Source of the DNA: Candidatus Latescibacter anaerobius SCGC AAA252-E07
GTDB lineage: Bacteria > Latescibacterota > Latescibacteria > Latescibacterales > Latescibacteraceae
Direction of reading: 5' to 3'
Assembly: GCA_000403035.1 (NCBI GenBank)
Contig: AQSL01000134.1
Span: forward strand, 1 to 28,233
Length of the DNA stretch: 28,233 nucleotides
The notes under the pieces were generated by a model. It did not search any database. It saw only the letters and a program-made list of their open reading frames with translations, and was not told where the DNA came from. Numbering within the stretch: the first letter of the stretch is position 1; every line of letters starts with the position of its first letter. A program made the translations under genes and the position numbers. Shown here in pieces: positions 14,006 to 22,921 of this stretch.

Positions 14006-15247
14006 ATGGTAATAAAGAAAAAGAAACCTGTCATAGAAATAGTGATAATCGGTAACGAGATACTGTCCGATCCGAACCGTGACAGCAACTCACACTACCT
14101 TATCACTGCCCTTTCCGAAGCGGGGTATCGCGTTCGTTATATCAGCATTACCGGTGATGTGATCGAGGATATCGTTGATGTTATCAGGGTTTCAGCCGCG
14201 AGAGCCGATGTTGTTCTTGTAACCGGCGGACTCGGGCCTACTTCCGATGATGTTACGGTTGAAGCTGCTGCACGGGCGCTGGGATTACCTCTCGTTTTCG
14301 ATGAACGTGTTTTTACATGGATTGAAACGCTCTTCAAACGGCGTAAACGCCACATGAGCGATTCGAATAAAAAACAGGCGATGATTCCCGAAGGAGCAAT
14401 GGTTTTGAAGAATGAAATCGGCACGGCGCCGGGAATTCTCATCGAACGGAATGACACCGATATGTTTCTGATGCCGGGTGTGCCGGTTGAAATGAGTACA
14501 TTATTCCGGAAAGAAATTCTTCCCCGCATACATGATTCTTTTCAATCGTCGCAAATCGATGTGGAAACCCTGAATGTAACGGGGATCAGCGAATCCGAAC
14601 TGTACGACAGGATAAAAAATATTCCCGGTGCGGAAGAAGCTGTTTATTTTTATCCCGGTTCGGAAGGTATCGAGGTAATGATAATAACTGCCGAAGATTC
14701 CCCCGTTGATGCAGGGTCAATCAGTGAGAGTATTCAGGATACTCTTGGTGATCTGGTATTTTCAACGAAGAAAGAGAGTCTTGAGATGGTCGTCGGAAAA
14801 ATGCTCATAAAGAAAGGGCTTACGATTGCAGTGGCAGAATCATGCACGGGGGGGCTTATTGCACATAGACTTACAAATATCCCGGGATCATCCGACTACA
14901 TGCTCTGCGGTGTGGTAGCGTATTCGAACGATTCTAAACTGAACATACTGCGAATTGATGAGAAGCTTATAAGGGCTCATGGGGTGGTATCCCCGGAAGT
15001 GGCTGCTGCCATGTCGGAAGGGGTACGCAGGATTTCCGGCGCCGATATCGGAATTTCTACCACAGGTATAGCAGGCCCGGGTGGCGGAAGCTCGGAAAAA
15101 CCTGTTGGATTGATGTACGGAGGTATATCCTGGGAAGATGGAACGGAAACAAAAAAGTTGCAATTTTTTGAAGATAGATTTATTAATAAGAGTAGAATGT
15201 CGCAAGCAATGTTGGACACAGTGAGAACCTTTCTGAAAAAGAGATAA
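14006..15247 (+). CDS. cinA: CinA: competence/damage-inducible protein with NMN amidase domain
   Basis: The 413-residue protein has the usual two halves. The N-terminal half is a MoCF/MoaB-like domain with VTGGLGPTSDD (72-82), assigned in some CinA proteins to ADP-ribose pyrophosphatase activity. The C-terminal half is a PncC-type nicotinamide mononucleotide deamidase domain with VAESCTGG (276-283) and STTGIAGPGGGSSEKPVG. It acts in pyridine-nucleotide salvage. The start ATG 14006 gives the normal family length; a longer in-frame extension to 13880 overlaps pgpA and is rejected. The order cinA-thpR-recA is widely conserved. Confidence 0.93.
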   Translation: MVIKKKKPVIEIVIIGNEILSDPNRDSNSHYLITALSEAGYRVRYISITGDVIEDIVDVIRVSAARADVVLVTGGLGPTSDDVTVEAAARALGLPLVFDERVFTWIETLFKRRKRHMSDSNKKQAMIPEGAMVLKNEIGTAPGILIERNDTDMFLMPGVPVEMSTLFRKEILPRIHDSFQSSQIDVETLNVTGISESELYDRIKNIPGAEEAVYFYPGSEGIEVMIITAEDSPVDAGSISESIQDTLGDLVFSTKKESLEMVVGKMLIKKGLTIAVAESCTGGLIAHRLTNIPGSSDYMLCGVVAYSNDSKLNILRIDEKLIRAHGVVSPEVAAAMSEGVRRISGADIGISTTGIAGPGGGSSEKPVGLMYGGISWEDGTETKKLQFFEDRFINKSRMSQAMLDTVRTFLKKR

Positions 15248-15254
15248 TGGAACG

Positions 15255-15812
15255 ATGAGATCATTTATTGCAGTTGAGTTGCCGGAAAATGTTAAAGAAG
15301 CGATTGGGAATTATATTGATTCTTTAGGTGAACTGATAGATAATGTCAAATGGGTTGCCCCCGGCAATCTTCATTTAACCATAAAGTTTCTCGGTGATGT
15401 TAAAGAGTCGGATGTTAGAAATATAAATGATTGTATTTTAAATGCTTCTTCGGAATCCAGTCCGTTTGTCATTGGTCTTTCGCATATTGGTTTTTTCCCT
15501 TCACGTAAAAACCCGAGGGTTATATGGCTTAGAGTTGATGGGGGAGAGGATTGTCTCATTGACATTTTCCATGACCTTGAAAATCATCTTGATAAATTAG
15601 GATTTGACCGTGAGTCGAGAACATTTTCGCCCCACCTGACTATCGGCAGGGTAAAGAGGCATAAAAGGATAATCGTACCCGGGGACCTTCCGGAATTCAG
15701 CACGGTCACTTTTGATGTGGACAGCATTGCGCTGATAAAAAGCACATTAACTCCCCGTGGCCCTGTTTATGAGAAGCTGTTTGAAGGGGAAATGAAGCGC
15801 ATTGAGGAATAG
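15255..15812 (+). CDS. thpR: RNA 2',3'-cyclic phosphodiesterase (LigT-like)
   Basis: This 185-residue member of the 2H phosphoesterase superfamily opens RNA 2',3'-cyclic phosphates to 2'-phosphates. The two catalytic HxT motifs are clear: HLTIKFLG (His40, Thr42) and HLTIGR (His127, Thr129), at the expected spacing. The FIAVELPE start matches the family. It lies 7 nt after cinA and 77 nt before recA, in the standard order. Its physiological RNA substrate is unknown in most bacteria. Confidence 0.92.
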   Translation: MRSFIAVELPENVKEAIGNYIDSLGELIDNVKWVAPGNLHLTIKFLGDVKESDVRNINDCILNASSESSPFVIGLSHIGFFPSRKNPRVIWLRVDGGEDCLIDIFHDLENHLDKLGFDRESRTFSPHLTIGRVKRHKRIIVPGDLPEFSTVTFDVDSIALIKSTLTPRGPVYEKLFEGEMKRIEE

Positions 15813-15889
15813 TAACCGATGTTGTTTCATTAAATCGAATGCATCAGTGCGTATTACTCTGACAAACATAATAAGAAAGGGATGCTGTT

Positions 15890-16936
15890 GTGCAAAAGAA
15901 TAAGTTAGAATTAGACAAGGAGAGAGCTGTCGAAATGGCAATAAGCCAGATTGAGAAACAGTTCGGACGGGGTTCCATAATGAAACTCGGCGATGATACC
16001 ATGAAAGTAGAGGCCGAGATTATACCCACCGGATCTATTGCCCTCGATAAAGCTCTTGGTATCGGAGGAATTCCGAGAGGACGGGTAACTGAAATGTTTG
16101 GTCCGGAATCATCCGGTAAAACGACTCTTGCATTGAGCGTGGTTTCCGAGGCGCAGCGTACGGGAGGATATGCGGCATATATCGATGCTGAGCATGCTCT
16201 TGATCCCGGATATGCCAGGACAATGGGTGTGGATGTCGATAATCTGCTTATCAGTCAGCCGGACTGCGGTGAGGATGCCCTTGAAATTTCCGATACGCTT
16301 ATACGTTCGGGAGCGCTCGATGTCATTGTGATAGATTCGGTAGCTGCGCTCGTTCCCCGGGCCGAACTCGAAGGTGATATGGGAGATTCCCATATGGGTT
16401 TACAGGCACGGCTTATGAGTCAGGCACTCAGAAAGCTCACCGGGCATATTTCAAGGTCGAAAACGAGCGTTATATTTATTAACCAGATACGGATGAAAAT
16501 CGGTATCATGTTCGGGAATCCGGAGACAACGACCGGCGGGAATGCACTGAAATTTTACTCATCCATTCGAATAGATATACGGCGGGCAATGACATTAAAA
16601 GACCGTGAAGAGGCAATAGGGATGCGGTGCAAGACGAAAGTTGTCAAAAATAAGCTTGCGGCGCCGTTCAAAACCGCCGAATTTGATCTGATGTTCGACG
16701 GCACCGGCATAAGCCGTGAGGGCGATGCGCTGGATCTCGGTGTTGAAATTGGTTTGATAGAGAAATCGGGAACATGGTTTTCTTACGATAACGATCGTTT
16801 AGGGCAGGGACGTGAAAATGCCAAGGCGTTCCTCCGTGAGAATCCCGACATATTACATCGCATTACCGGCCAGATAAAAACGAAGCTGGGGATAAAAACG
16901 AATGAAATTAAACAAAAAGGCGGAACCGACTCATGA
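15890..16936 (+). CDS. recA: RecA recombinase
   Basis: This 348-residue protein is the ATP-dependent strand-exchange protein of homologous recombination and the SOS co-protease. Walker A is GPESSGKT (71-78). The highly conserved NQIRMKIGIMFGNPETTTGGNALKFY segment (L2 loop and neighbours) is intact, as is the C-terminal domain. The start is GTG 15890 with AAGGGA about 9 nt upstream; an ATG at 15882 is out of frame. I looked in the 77-nt gap before it for a LexA-type GAAC-N4-GTTC box and saw none, so SOS control is not evident here. Its end overlaps alaS by 4 nt. No recX gene follows. Confidence 0.98.
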   Translation: MQKNKLELDKERAVEMAISQIEKQFGRGSIMKLGDDTMKVEAEIIPTGSIALDKALGIGGIPRGRVTEMFGPESSGKTTLALSVVSEAQRTGGYAAYIDAEHALDPGYARTMGVDVDNLLISQPDCGEDALEISDTLIRSGALDVIVIDSVAALVPRAELEGDMGDSHMGLQARLMSQALRKLTGHISRSKTSVIFINQIRMKIGIMFGNPETTTGGNALKFYSSIRIDIRRAMTLKDREEAIGMRCKTKVVKNKLAAPFKTAEFDLMFDGTGISREGDALDLGVEIGLIEKSGTWFSYDNDRLGQGRENAKAFLRENPDILHRITGQIKTKLGIKTNEIKQKGGTDS

Positions 16937-19590
16937 CTTCAGGTGAAATTCGCGAGCGGTTTCTCATGTATTTTGAAAGCCACGGTCACAGGAGAGTGAC
17001 CAGTTCGCCGGTTATTCCATGGGGCGATCAGACGCTCATGTTTACCAATGCCGGCATGAACCAGTTCAAGGATGTATTTCTCGGCCGTGAAAAACGTGAA
17101 TACTCGCGCGCAACAACGTGCCAGAAATGTATACGAGCCGGAGGGAAACATAACGATCTCGAGGAGGTCGGTCACACGACCCGTCATGGCACTTTTCTTG
17201 AAATGCTGGGAAATTTTTCCTTCGGAGATTATTTCAAGAAAGAGGCAATAGGGTTCGCCTGGGGTTTCATGACGAATGAGATGGGACTCAGCCCGGATGA
17301 GCTTTATGTCAGTGTATACACCACCGATGATGAAGCTTATGGAATATGGCGCGATACTATCGGCGTTCCCGAAGAGCGGATTTTACGGTTTGGCAACATC
17401 GAAGAGGGAGACGAAGAAAATTTCTGGAGCATGGGATCGGTAGGACCGTGCGGTCCATGTTCGGAGATTTACATCGACCGTGGGCCTGAGTACGGACCGG
17501 ATGATCCATACGAGGCACTCGCCGGGGATTCTCCCCGTTTCCTGGAGCTGTGGAATCTTGTTTTCATGCAGTTCAGCCGTGACGAATCCGGTAAGATGAA
17601 GCCGCTTCCCCAACCCTCTATCGATACCGGTCTCGGACTGGAACGCATGGCGATGATCAAGCAGGGTAAGGATAATATTTTCGAGACGGATATCCTCGGA
17701 AGCCTCATAAAGCGTTTAGAGGAGTTTACCGGCAAGACTTACAGGGAAGCAACGGGAATGCCGTTCAGGGTTGCTGCAGACCATGTCCGCACGCTCACGT
17801 TTGCGCTTGCAGATGGCGCGGTTCCCTCGAACGAAGGGCGGGGATATGTTCTGAGGCGTATTCTGCGGCGTGCATCGAGATATCTCAGGGAGCTTGATGT
17901 CCATAAGCCGGTTCTATACAAGTTAGTAAGCGATGCGGTGGATAGTATGGGCGATGCGTATCCCGAAATCAGCGAGCGTGCCGAATATATTTCAATGGTT
18001 ATTAAAAGCGAGGAGGAGCGTTTTCTTAATACCCTCGATCAGGGAGTCGAACTGTTTGAACGCCTCGTGGAAGAATTACGGTTTAAACGTCAAAGCATAA
18101 TCAGCGGCGAGGATGCCTTTAAACTGTACGATACGTATGGTTTTCCGGTTGACCTGACACGTCTCATGGCTGAGGAAATCAATATAACAGTGGACATGGA
18201 AAGTTTTGATAAAGCCATGAAGATCCAGCGTGAACGGGCACGCGAGGCATCGGTGTTTGTCTCGGCGAGAGATATCGGCAGTCCATGGATACCTGTCGGT
18301 GATGAGAAAAATGTGGCATCGCTGTTTGTCGGATATGATGAGGATTCCATTGATGCTTCGCTCGTACGATACCGAATGGGCGAGAAGGGAACGGTTGAAC
18401 TTGTATTTGACAGGACCCCCTTTTATGCTCTTTCCGGCGGTCAGGTCAGTGATACCGGTACGGTCGTTTCTCGTGATGGTTCTCTCATTTTGAGTGTCAG
18501 GGATGTTTTTGCCAGCCCTGAAGCGGGCATAGTGCATATCTGTAAAATCGAAGAGGGGGAATTTTCTCCTGAAAGTATCAAAGATGGCGCGGTGCTTGCT
18601 ATCGATGCTGAACGGCGTCGCGATACCGAACGCAATCACTCTTCCACCCATCTGCTTCAGGCAGCGCTTCAAAAGGTTCTCGGCGCTCATGTCCGGCAGT
18701 CGGGATCGTTTGTCGATTCGGAACGTCTCCGGTTCGATTTTAACCACTTTACCGGCACGAAACCCGAAGAAATTGAAGAGGTTGAAAAAATCGTGAACCG
18801 TAACATCATGGAAGACTATCCGGTGGAAGTAAGCGAGAAAACCATAGATGATGCACGTGCTCTCGGCGCCATGAGTCTTTTTGAGGAGAAATACGGCGAA
18901 ACGGTGCGTGTTGTGAAGATGGGAGATGTATCTCTTGAGCTGTGCGGCGGAACCCACGTTTCCGGGACGGGGCAGATAGGTACGTTACGGATTCTATCGG
19001 AATCTTCCGTTGCCGCAGGGATACGGCGTATCGAGGCGGTTACCGGCATGAGGGCGTATGAAATGGCTAAAACCGAACGTGTGCTGGTGCAGGCGATCAG
19101 TAAGGATTTGAATATCCCGCCCGATGGGATTCTTGAACGCATCGGTGGATTGACGGTAAAAATCCGTGAAATGGAAAAGGAGATCAAACGGCTGAAAACC
19201 GGGGGAGCATTCGGCGGCGGAGAAGATATCCTTTCCAACGAGGTTACGGTGAACGGAATAAAGGTTGTATTCGGGAGAATGGAAGCGGGTGATACAAACG
19301 AGCTGAAAGCTATGGCGGATACAATTCGGGCAAAAATCAAAAGCGGTGTCGGAGTTCTGGGCGCTACTATTAACGGCAAGGTATCGATTGTGGCGACGGT
19401 GACAGATGATGTCATTGAAAAACGCGGTCTCAAAGCGGGCGATATTGTGAAGGAACTGGCGAAGCTGGTCGGAGGTACGGGCGGGGGGAGACCGCATTTT
19501 GCCATGGCAGGCGGAAAAAATACGGAACAGCTTGATAGTGCCCTTGAATCGGCGCCCTCGACCATTTCACAACTCACAGGAGCAAAGTGA
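16933..19590 (+). CDS. alaS: Alanine-tRNA ligase
   Basis: The 885-residue enzyme charges tRNA(Ala). The class II catalytic core occupies the N-terminal half, with GNFSFGDYFK and the GLGLERMAM motif 3 region. The editing domain carries HSSTH (His569, His573) and CGGTH (Cys671, His675), the four zinc and catalytic positions that hydrolyse mischarged Ser- or Gly-tRNA(Ala). The C-Ala/DHHA1 domain ends with GGTGGGRPHFAMAGG. Length is normal. It overlaps recA by ATGA, so the two are translationally coupled. Confidence 0.98.
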   Translation: MTSGEIRERFLMYFESHGHRRVTSSPVIPWGDQTLMFTNAGMNQFKDVFLGREKREYSRATTCQKCIRAGGKHNDLEEVGHTTRHGTFLEMLGNFSFGDYFKKEAIGFAWGFMTNEMGLSPDELYVSVYTTDDEAYGIWRDTIGVPEERILRFGNIEEGDEENFWSMGSVGPCGPCSEIYIDRGPEYGPDDPYEALAGDSPRFLELWNLVFMQFSRDESGKMKPLPQPSIDTGLGLERMAMIKQGKDNIFETDILGSLIKRLEEFTGKTYREATGMPFRVAADHVRTLTFALADGAVPSNEGRGYVLRRILRRASRYLRELDVHKPVLYKLVSDAVDSMGDAYPEISERAEYISMVIKSEEERFLNTLDQGVELFERLVEELRFKRQSIISGEDAFKLYDTYGFPVDLTRLMAEEINITVDMESFDKAMKIQRERAREASVFVSARDIGSPWIPVGDEKNVASLFVGYDEDSIDASLVRYRMGEKGTVELVFDRTPFYALSGGQVSDTGTVVSRDGSLILSVRDVFASPEAGIVHICKIEEGEFSPESIKDGAVLAIDAERRRDTERNHSSTHLLQAALQKVLGAHVRQSGSFVDSERLRFDFNHFTGTKPEEIEEVEKIVNRNIMEDYPVEVSEKTIDDARALGAMSLFEEKYGETVRVVKMGDVSLELCGGTHVSGTGQIGTLRILSESSVAAGIRRIEAVTGMRAYEMAKTERVLVQAISKDLNIPPDGILERIGGLTVKIREMEKEIKRLKTGGAFGGGEDILSNEVTVNGIKVVFGRMEAGDTNELKAMADTIRAKIKSGVGVLGATINGKVSIVATVTDDVIEKRGLKAGDIVKELAKLVGGTGGGRPHFAMAGGKNTEQLDSALESAPSTISQLTGAK

Positions 19591-19594
19591 TACG

Positions 19595-20353
19595 ATGACA
19601 TTCGCGAAAAGCACATCGGTTTACCGTTATCTCATCGATGTTAAAAACAGGCATGGCGCAGGATTTTTAGTCTTATTCGATCCCGACCGGACCTCAGCCG
19701 AAACCATAGTTGCAAGAGCGAAGAGATGTGAAAATGCCGGTGTCGATGCACTCCTTATCGGGTCAAGTCTTATGATGGGGAACGGTTTCGAGCATTTTGT
19801 CGAAACGGTGGCAGAGAGTGTTTCCGTACCGGTCATTATCTTTCCCGGAGAAAAATCCCAGGTTACCGATAAAGCGGATGCGATTCTTTTCCTATCGCTC
19901 CTTTCGGGCCGGAATCCCGATTTAATCATCGGAGAGCAGGTAAAAAGCGCTCCGCTTATTAAGTCCATCGGGTTGGAAAGTATTTCGACAGCGTATCTTC
20001 TTGTAGATTCGGGACATGTTACTTCGGTCGAATACATGTCAAACACCAAGCCGATACCTTCGGACAAACCTGAAATTGCCGTTGCCCATGCAATGGCAGC
20101 GGAAATATTCGGCATGAAACTCGTCTATCTTGAGGCGGGCAGCGGCGCTGAAAGGCCGGTTCCCGATACCATGATAACCGCGGTTGCTGCCGGGGTCGAC
20201 ATTCCGGTTATGGTAGGCGGCGGTATCAGGACTCCGGAAACCGTTGCACGGAAGGTTGCTGCCGGAGCTTCGTTCGTGGTTGTGGGCAATCATATCGAGG
20301 AATGCGGCGAACAGAGCGATCTTGATGCTTTTGTAAAGGCGGCGCATTCATAG
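19595..20353 (+). CDS. Geranylgeranylglyceryl-phosphate synthase family protein (PcrB/GGGPS)
   Basis: This 252-residue TIM-barrel prenyltransferase would join a polyprenyl diphosphate to sn-glycerol-1-phosphate, making the ether bond of archaeal-type lipids. Visible motifs are LFDPDR (27-32), YLEAGSGA (178-185) and GGGIRTPE (208-215), the last two forming the G1P phosphate-binding site. Length and motif style suit the group II enzymes known from some Bacteroidota-type bacteria better than the Bacillus PcrB type, but that split is my impression. The start is ATG 19595, five bases after alaS, with AGGAG at 19578-19582. The prenyl length and the biological use of the product are unknown. Confidence 0.85.
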   Translation: MTFAKSTSVYRYLIDVKNRHGAGFLVLFDPDRTSAETIVARAKRCENAGVDALLIGSSLMMGNGFEHFVETVAESVSVPVIIFPGEKSQVTDKADAILFLSLLSGRNPDLIIGEQVKSAPLIKSIGLESISTAYLLVDSGHVTSVEYMSNTKPIPSDKPEIAVAHAMAAEIFGMKLVYLEAGSGAERPVPDTMITAVAAGVDIPVMVGGGIRTPETVARKVAAGASFVVVGNHIEECGEQSDLDAFVKAAHS

Positions 20354-20362
20354 CCGGATTTT
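20340..20362 (+). terminator. Short hairpin and T-tract after the GGGPS-like gene
   Basis: CGGC (20340-20343) and GCCG (20353-20356) form a 4-bp stem over the stop codon, followed by GATTTTTTG and a further TTTTT. The stem is short, so termination may be partial. Confidence 0.35.
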
Positions 20363-20672
20363 TTGTTTTTCCACGGTCGAGAGAATGATTTACTTTCCGT
20401 TACTATCCTTTGCTTTTCCCGGAACATCATGGTATGGAGTTCGATGATATAAGCTTTCAGTACGCAGCGTTCAGCTTGTGCAAGGTTGCGTTCATGGAAG
20501 TAACAATGGAAAAATCCGGTGACGAATTATCAGACTCGGGTTGTATGCTGTCAAGGGTCAGCCCGAAGCGTTGATGTACAAGCCCTTAACAGCCGGTGGA
20601 TGTTCGTATTCGTTATGTATACATCATGATTGGCGCTTATATTGCATGCAATCTTTTTAATCTGAGGAATCC
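20354..20672 (+). other. Non-coding gap upstream of coaB-like gene
   Basis: This 319-nt stretch holds no credible gene on either strand; the one ORF across it (20596-20877) is a shadow of the coaB-like gene. It carries two perfect palindromes near its end, ATGTATACAT (20615-20624) and a 12-bp one at 20641-20652. No sigma-70 promoter with good spacing was recognised. Confidence 0.5.
20641..20652. promoter_or_regulatory. 12-bp perfect palindrome before the coaB-like gene
   Basis: ATTGCATGCAAT is a perfect palindrome ending 20 nt before the ATG at 20673, in a position suited to an operator. Nothing in the window identifies a cognate regulator, and a 12-bp palindrome can occur by chance. Confidence 0.3.
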
Positions 20673-21338
20673 ATGGAACAAAACAGTTTCGGGCGTGTGC
20701 TGGTTACCTCCGGTCCGACAAGGGCATATCTGGACCGTATCCGGTATATTGCGAACACTTCGAGCGGAACGCTCGGCGCGAGGATTGTGGAATCTCTCAT
20801 TGCCAGGGATATTCCGGTTGTTCATATGTACGGTCAGGGAAGCGAAACGCCGGCCGTTTCCGATACCGGTTTTTTGAAATCCATGCAGGTAATTACGGTT
20901 GACGACCTTATAAAAGCAGTGGAAAAGGTTGCCGCGGACGGTGAAATATCCGCAGTTGTGCATGCCATGGCAGTCCTGGATTATGTTCCCGAACTGTCGC
21001 TCGATACGAAAAAGAAATCCGGCGGGAAGTACTGGGACATACGGCTGGCAGAAACACCGAAAGTCATTGCAATAATCCGCAATCTCATGCCTGATGCCTG
21101 CTGTGTAGGGTTCAAGCTTGAGGCGGGTGTTACCGAAGATCAGCTTCGAGAGAAAGCGGGGGTTTTATTACAATCGAATAACCTCGACCTCGTGGTCGCA
21201 AATGATATTGACAGGGTGAGCGAAACAGGGCATGAAGCGATATGCGTGGGGAAAGGAAACCGTATACTGAAACGCCTGCATACGAAGACCGAAATAGCCG
21301 AATATATTGCAGAGCTTATTGTCGGGAGAATGACATGA
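20673..21338 (+). CDS. coaB: Stand-alone phosphopantothenate-cysteine ligase-like protein (CoaB domain)
   Basis: The 221-residue protein matches the CoaB half of CoaBC, which joins cysteine to 4'-phosphopantothenate in CoA synthesis. TSGPTRAYLDRIRYIANTSSG (12-32) is the nucleotide-binding signature, HAMAVLDYVPE corresponds to the AAVADYRP motif, and DLVVANDI to the IVANDV motif. It lacks the N-terminal flavin-dependent CoaC decarboxylase domain, so CoaC should be elsewhere in the genome. The start ATG follows TGAGGA by 5 nt. Its TGA overlaps the ATG of the AAA ATPase, so expression is coupled. A specialised CoaB paralogue remains possible. Confidence 0.8.
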   Translation: MEQNSFGRVLVTSGPTRAYLDRIRYIANTSSGTLGARIVESLIARDIPVVHMYGQGSETPAVSDTGFLKSMQVITVDDLIKAVEKVAADGEISAVVHAMAVLDYVPELSLDTKKKSGGKYWDIRLAETPKVIAIIRNLMPDACCVGFKLEAGVTEDQLREKAGVLLQSNNLDLVVANDIDRVSETGHEAICVGKGNRILKRLHTKTEIAEYIAELIVGRMT

Positions 21339-22921
21339 CAGAGGATTATATTGCATACTGGGGAATAACAAAACCCCCGTTCTCGTTAACGCCCGACCCT
21401 GATATGCTCTATCTCTCAAGCCAGCATTCGGAGTGTCTCATGCGGCTCAAGTATGCTGTTTTTTCTCACAAGGGCGGTGCGCTTCTTGTTTCCGACAATG
21501 CCGGAAACGGCAAAACCTCTATTTTGAACAAGCTGAGCAAAGACCTCAATGATTATTACAGCGGCCGTGTCAAAATCGTCTTCATTGACCATCCGACACT
21601 ATCGCCCATAGAAATGATCGGCGAAATCGGACGTCAGCTCGGGACAGAACTTGAAACGAATGAAAAGATTCGGGCGCTCAATTCGCTGAGAGACCGGCTC
21701 TTTTATTTTTACAATGAAAATGTAAAAGTGATAGTGATTGTAGACGAGGGTCAAATGCTGAGGGAAAGGATGGATATTCTCGATGAATTGAGAATACTCC
21801 TGAACTTCTGTGTTTCCGATGCGTTTTTATTGACATTTATTTTCTCCGGGCAGAAGCCCCTTGACAGTATTCTCAGAGATATACCGGAATTCTGGCAGCG
21901 GCTGCCGGTACGGTTCTTTCTCAAGAATCTTGATTACAATGATACCAGAGCCCTGATACAGTACCGCCTGAAAAAAGTCGGTATTATCGAAGAACTTTTC
22001 AATGAGGATGGGTATGAGGGTATCTATCAATATTCGAAGGGTTGTCCGAGGATAATTTGTTCCGTTGCCGATCTTTGTCTTATAATTGGTTTTGCAAAGG
22101 GTGTCAAAAGAATCGGTTTTGTCGAGGTTTCCACCGCATGCCGTGATATGGAAACTACCGGTGATGGGTATCATTATTATGCATATATAAAATCACAACA
22201 GTATGACCTTTTTGCAAAACCCGATGTTACACCGGTATCCCCGGTTAAAAAGCAGCCTGCCGAGAAAAAACAAAAAAAAGCCCCATCGATTTCAAACGTG
22301 CCGCCTCTCGAATCAATTTCCTGTCCCCAGTGTTCGGAAAAACATCCGAAAGACATGAGATTCTGCACGAATTGCGGCAGCCCTCTCTACAAAAAATGTC
22401 CGCAATGTCTTTCACTTGTTGAAACCTTCACGAACGAATGCCCGGTATGTCATAGTGATATCGCGAGGGAAAGCCAGAGAATTTTTGAAGAGCTTCGGAG
22501 AGATTTGAAACCGTTCGATATACTGGAGGGCGGCGATGATGTGTGGCTTCTGGCACAGGGTATACAGCTTGATGAAGATGAAACCGTGCTCATTATTTTT
22601 CCCCGCGGGAATTTTATGCGGCAGGGACCGACAGTGTTTCCCATGGCAAAGGCCGATAATCCGAAAAAAGAAAACTGCGACATCATCCTCACCGACAAAC
22701 GGTTTATTCTCTGTATCGGGGATGAAACCGTCAGTTCGGAACTTATCAGGATAGATACCTGCATGGTATCGGCGACCGGAAAATTTCTCGGACATAAGTA
22801 TGTCCTTATAATCAATAGTGTAAAAGGTATGTACAGGATTGTATTGCCCTACGGGTCAGAAAAAACAAAAAAAATAGGTAACAGAATCGTACATTATATT
22901 CAATCGGTTATGCTGAAATGA
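21335..22921 (+). CDS. ExeA-type AAA ATPase with double zinc ribbon and PH-like C-terminus
   Basis: The 528-residue protein has three parts. Residues 1-280 are an ExeA/GspA-like AAA ATPase, opening YWGITKPPFSLTPDPDMLYLS, with Walker A DNAGNGKT (54-61, first Gly replaced by Asp) and Walker B VIVIVDEGQ (132-140). A Lys/Pro linker (about 296-327) follows. Four CxxC pairs (C330/C333, C344/C347, C355/C358, C369/C372) make a double zinc ribbon. Residues about 395-528 form an all-beta segment ending in a helix, with CDIILTDKRFILCIGDE, resembling bacterial PH/GRAM-like domains. No membrane span or peptidoglycan-binding domain is present, unlike ExeA. It is linked by ATGA overlaps at both ends to the CoaB-like and DUF2520 genes. 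Its function is unknown; ATP-driven remodelling at a membrane or protein complex is a guess. Confidence 0.78.
   Translation: MTEDYIAYWGITKPPFSLTPDPDMLYLSSQHSECLMRLKYAVFSHKGGALLVSDNAGNGKTSILNKLSKDLNDYYSGRVKIVFIDHPTLSPIEMIGEIGRQLGTELETNEKIRALNSLRDRLFYFYNENVKVIVIVDEGQMLRERMDILDELRILLNFCVSDAFLLTFIFSGQKPLDSILRDIPEFWQRLPVRFFLKNLDYNDTRALIQYRLKKVGIIEELFNEDGYEGIYQYSKGCPRIICSVADLCLIIGFAKGVKRIGFVEVSTACRDMETTGDGYHYYAYIKSQQYDLFAKPDVTPVSPVKKQPAEKKQKKAPSISNVPPLESISCPQCSEKHPKDMRFCTNCGSPLYKKCPQCLSLVETFTNECPVCHSDIARESQRIFEELRRDLKPFDILEGGDDVWLLAQGIQLDEDETVLIIFPRGNFMRQGPTVFPMAKADNPKKENCDIILTDKRFILCIGDETVSSELIRIDTCMVSATGKFLGHKYVLIINSVKGMYRIVLPYGSEKTKKIGNRIVHYIQSVMLK

Noticed and set aside
15813..15889. LexA/SOS box before recA
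   Set aside because: No GAAC-N4-GTTC or CTG-N10-CAG with good symmetry was found in the gap; a promoter further upstream cannot be excluded.
18076..19616. Long antisense ORFs (293 and 266 aa) within alaS
   Set aside because: They are shadows of the conserved alaS reading frame; composition is biased and no family motif appears.
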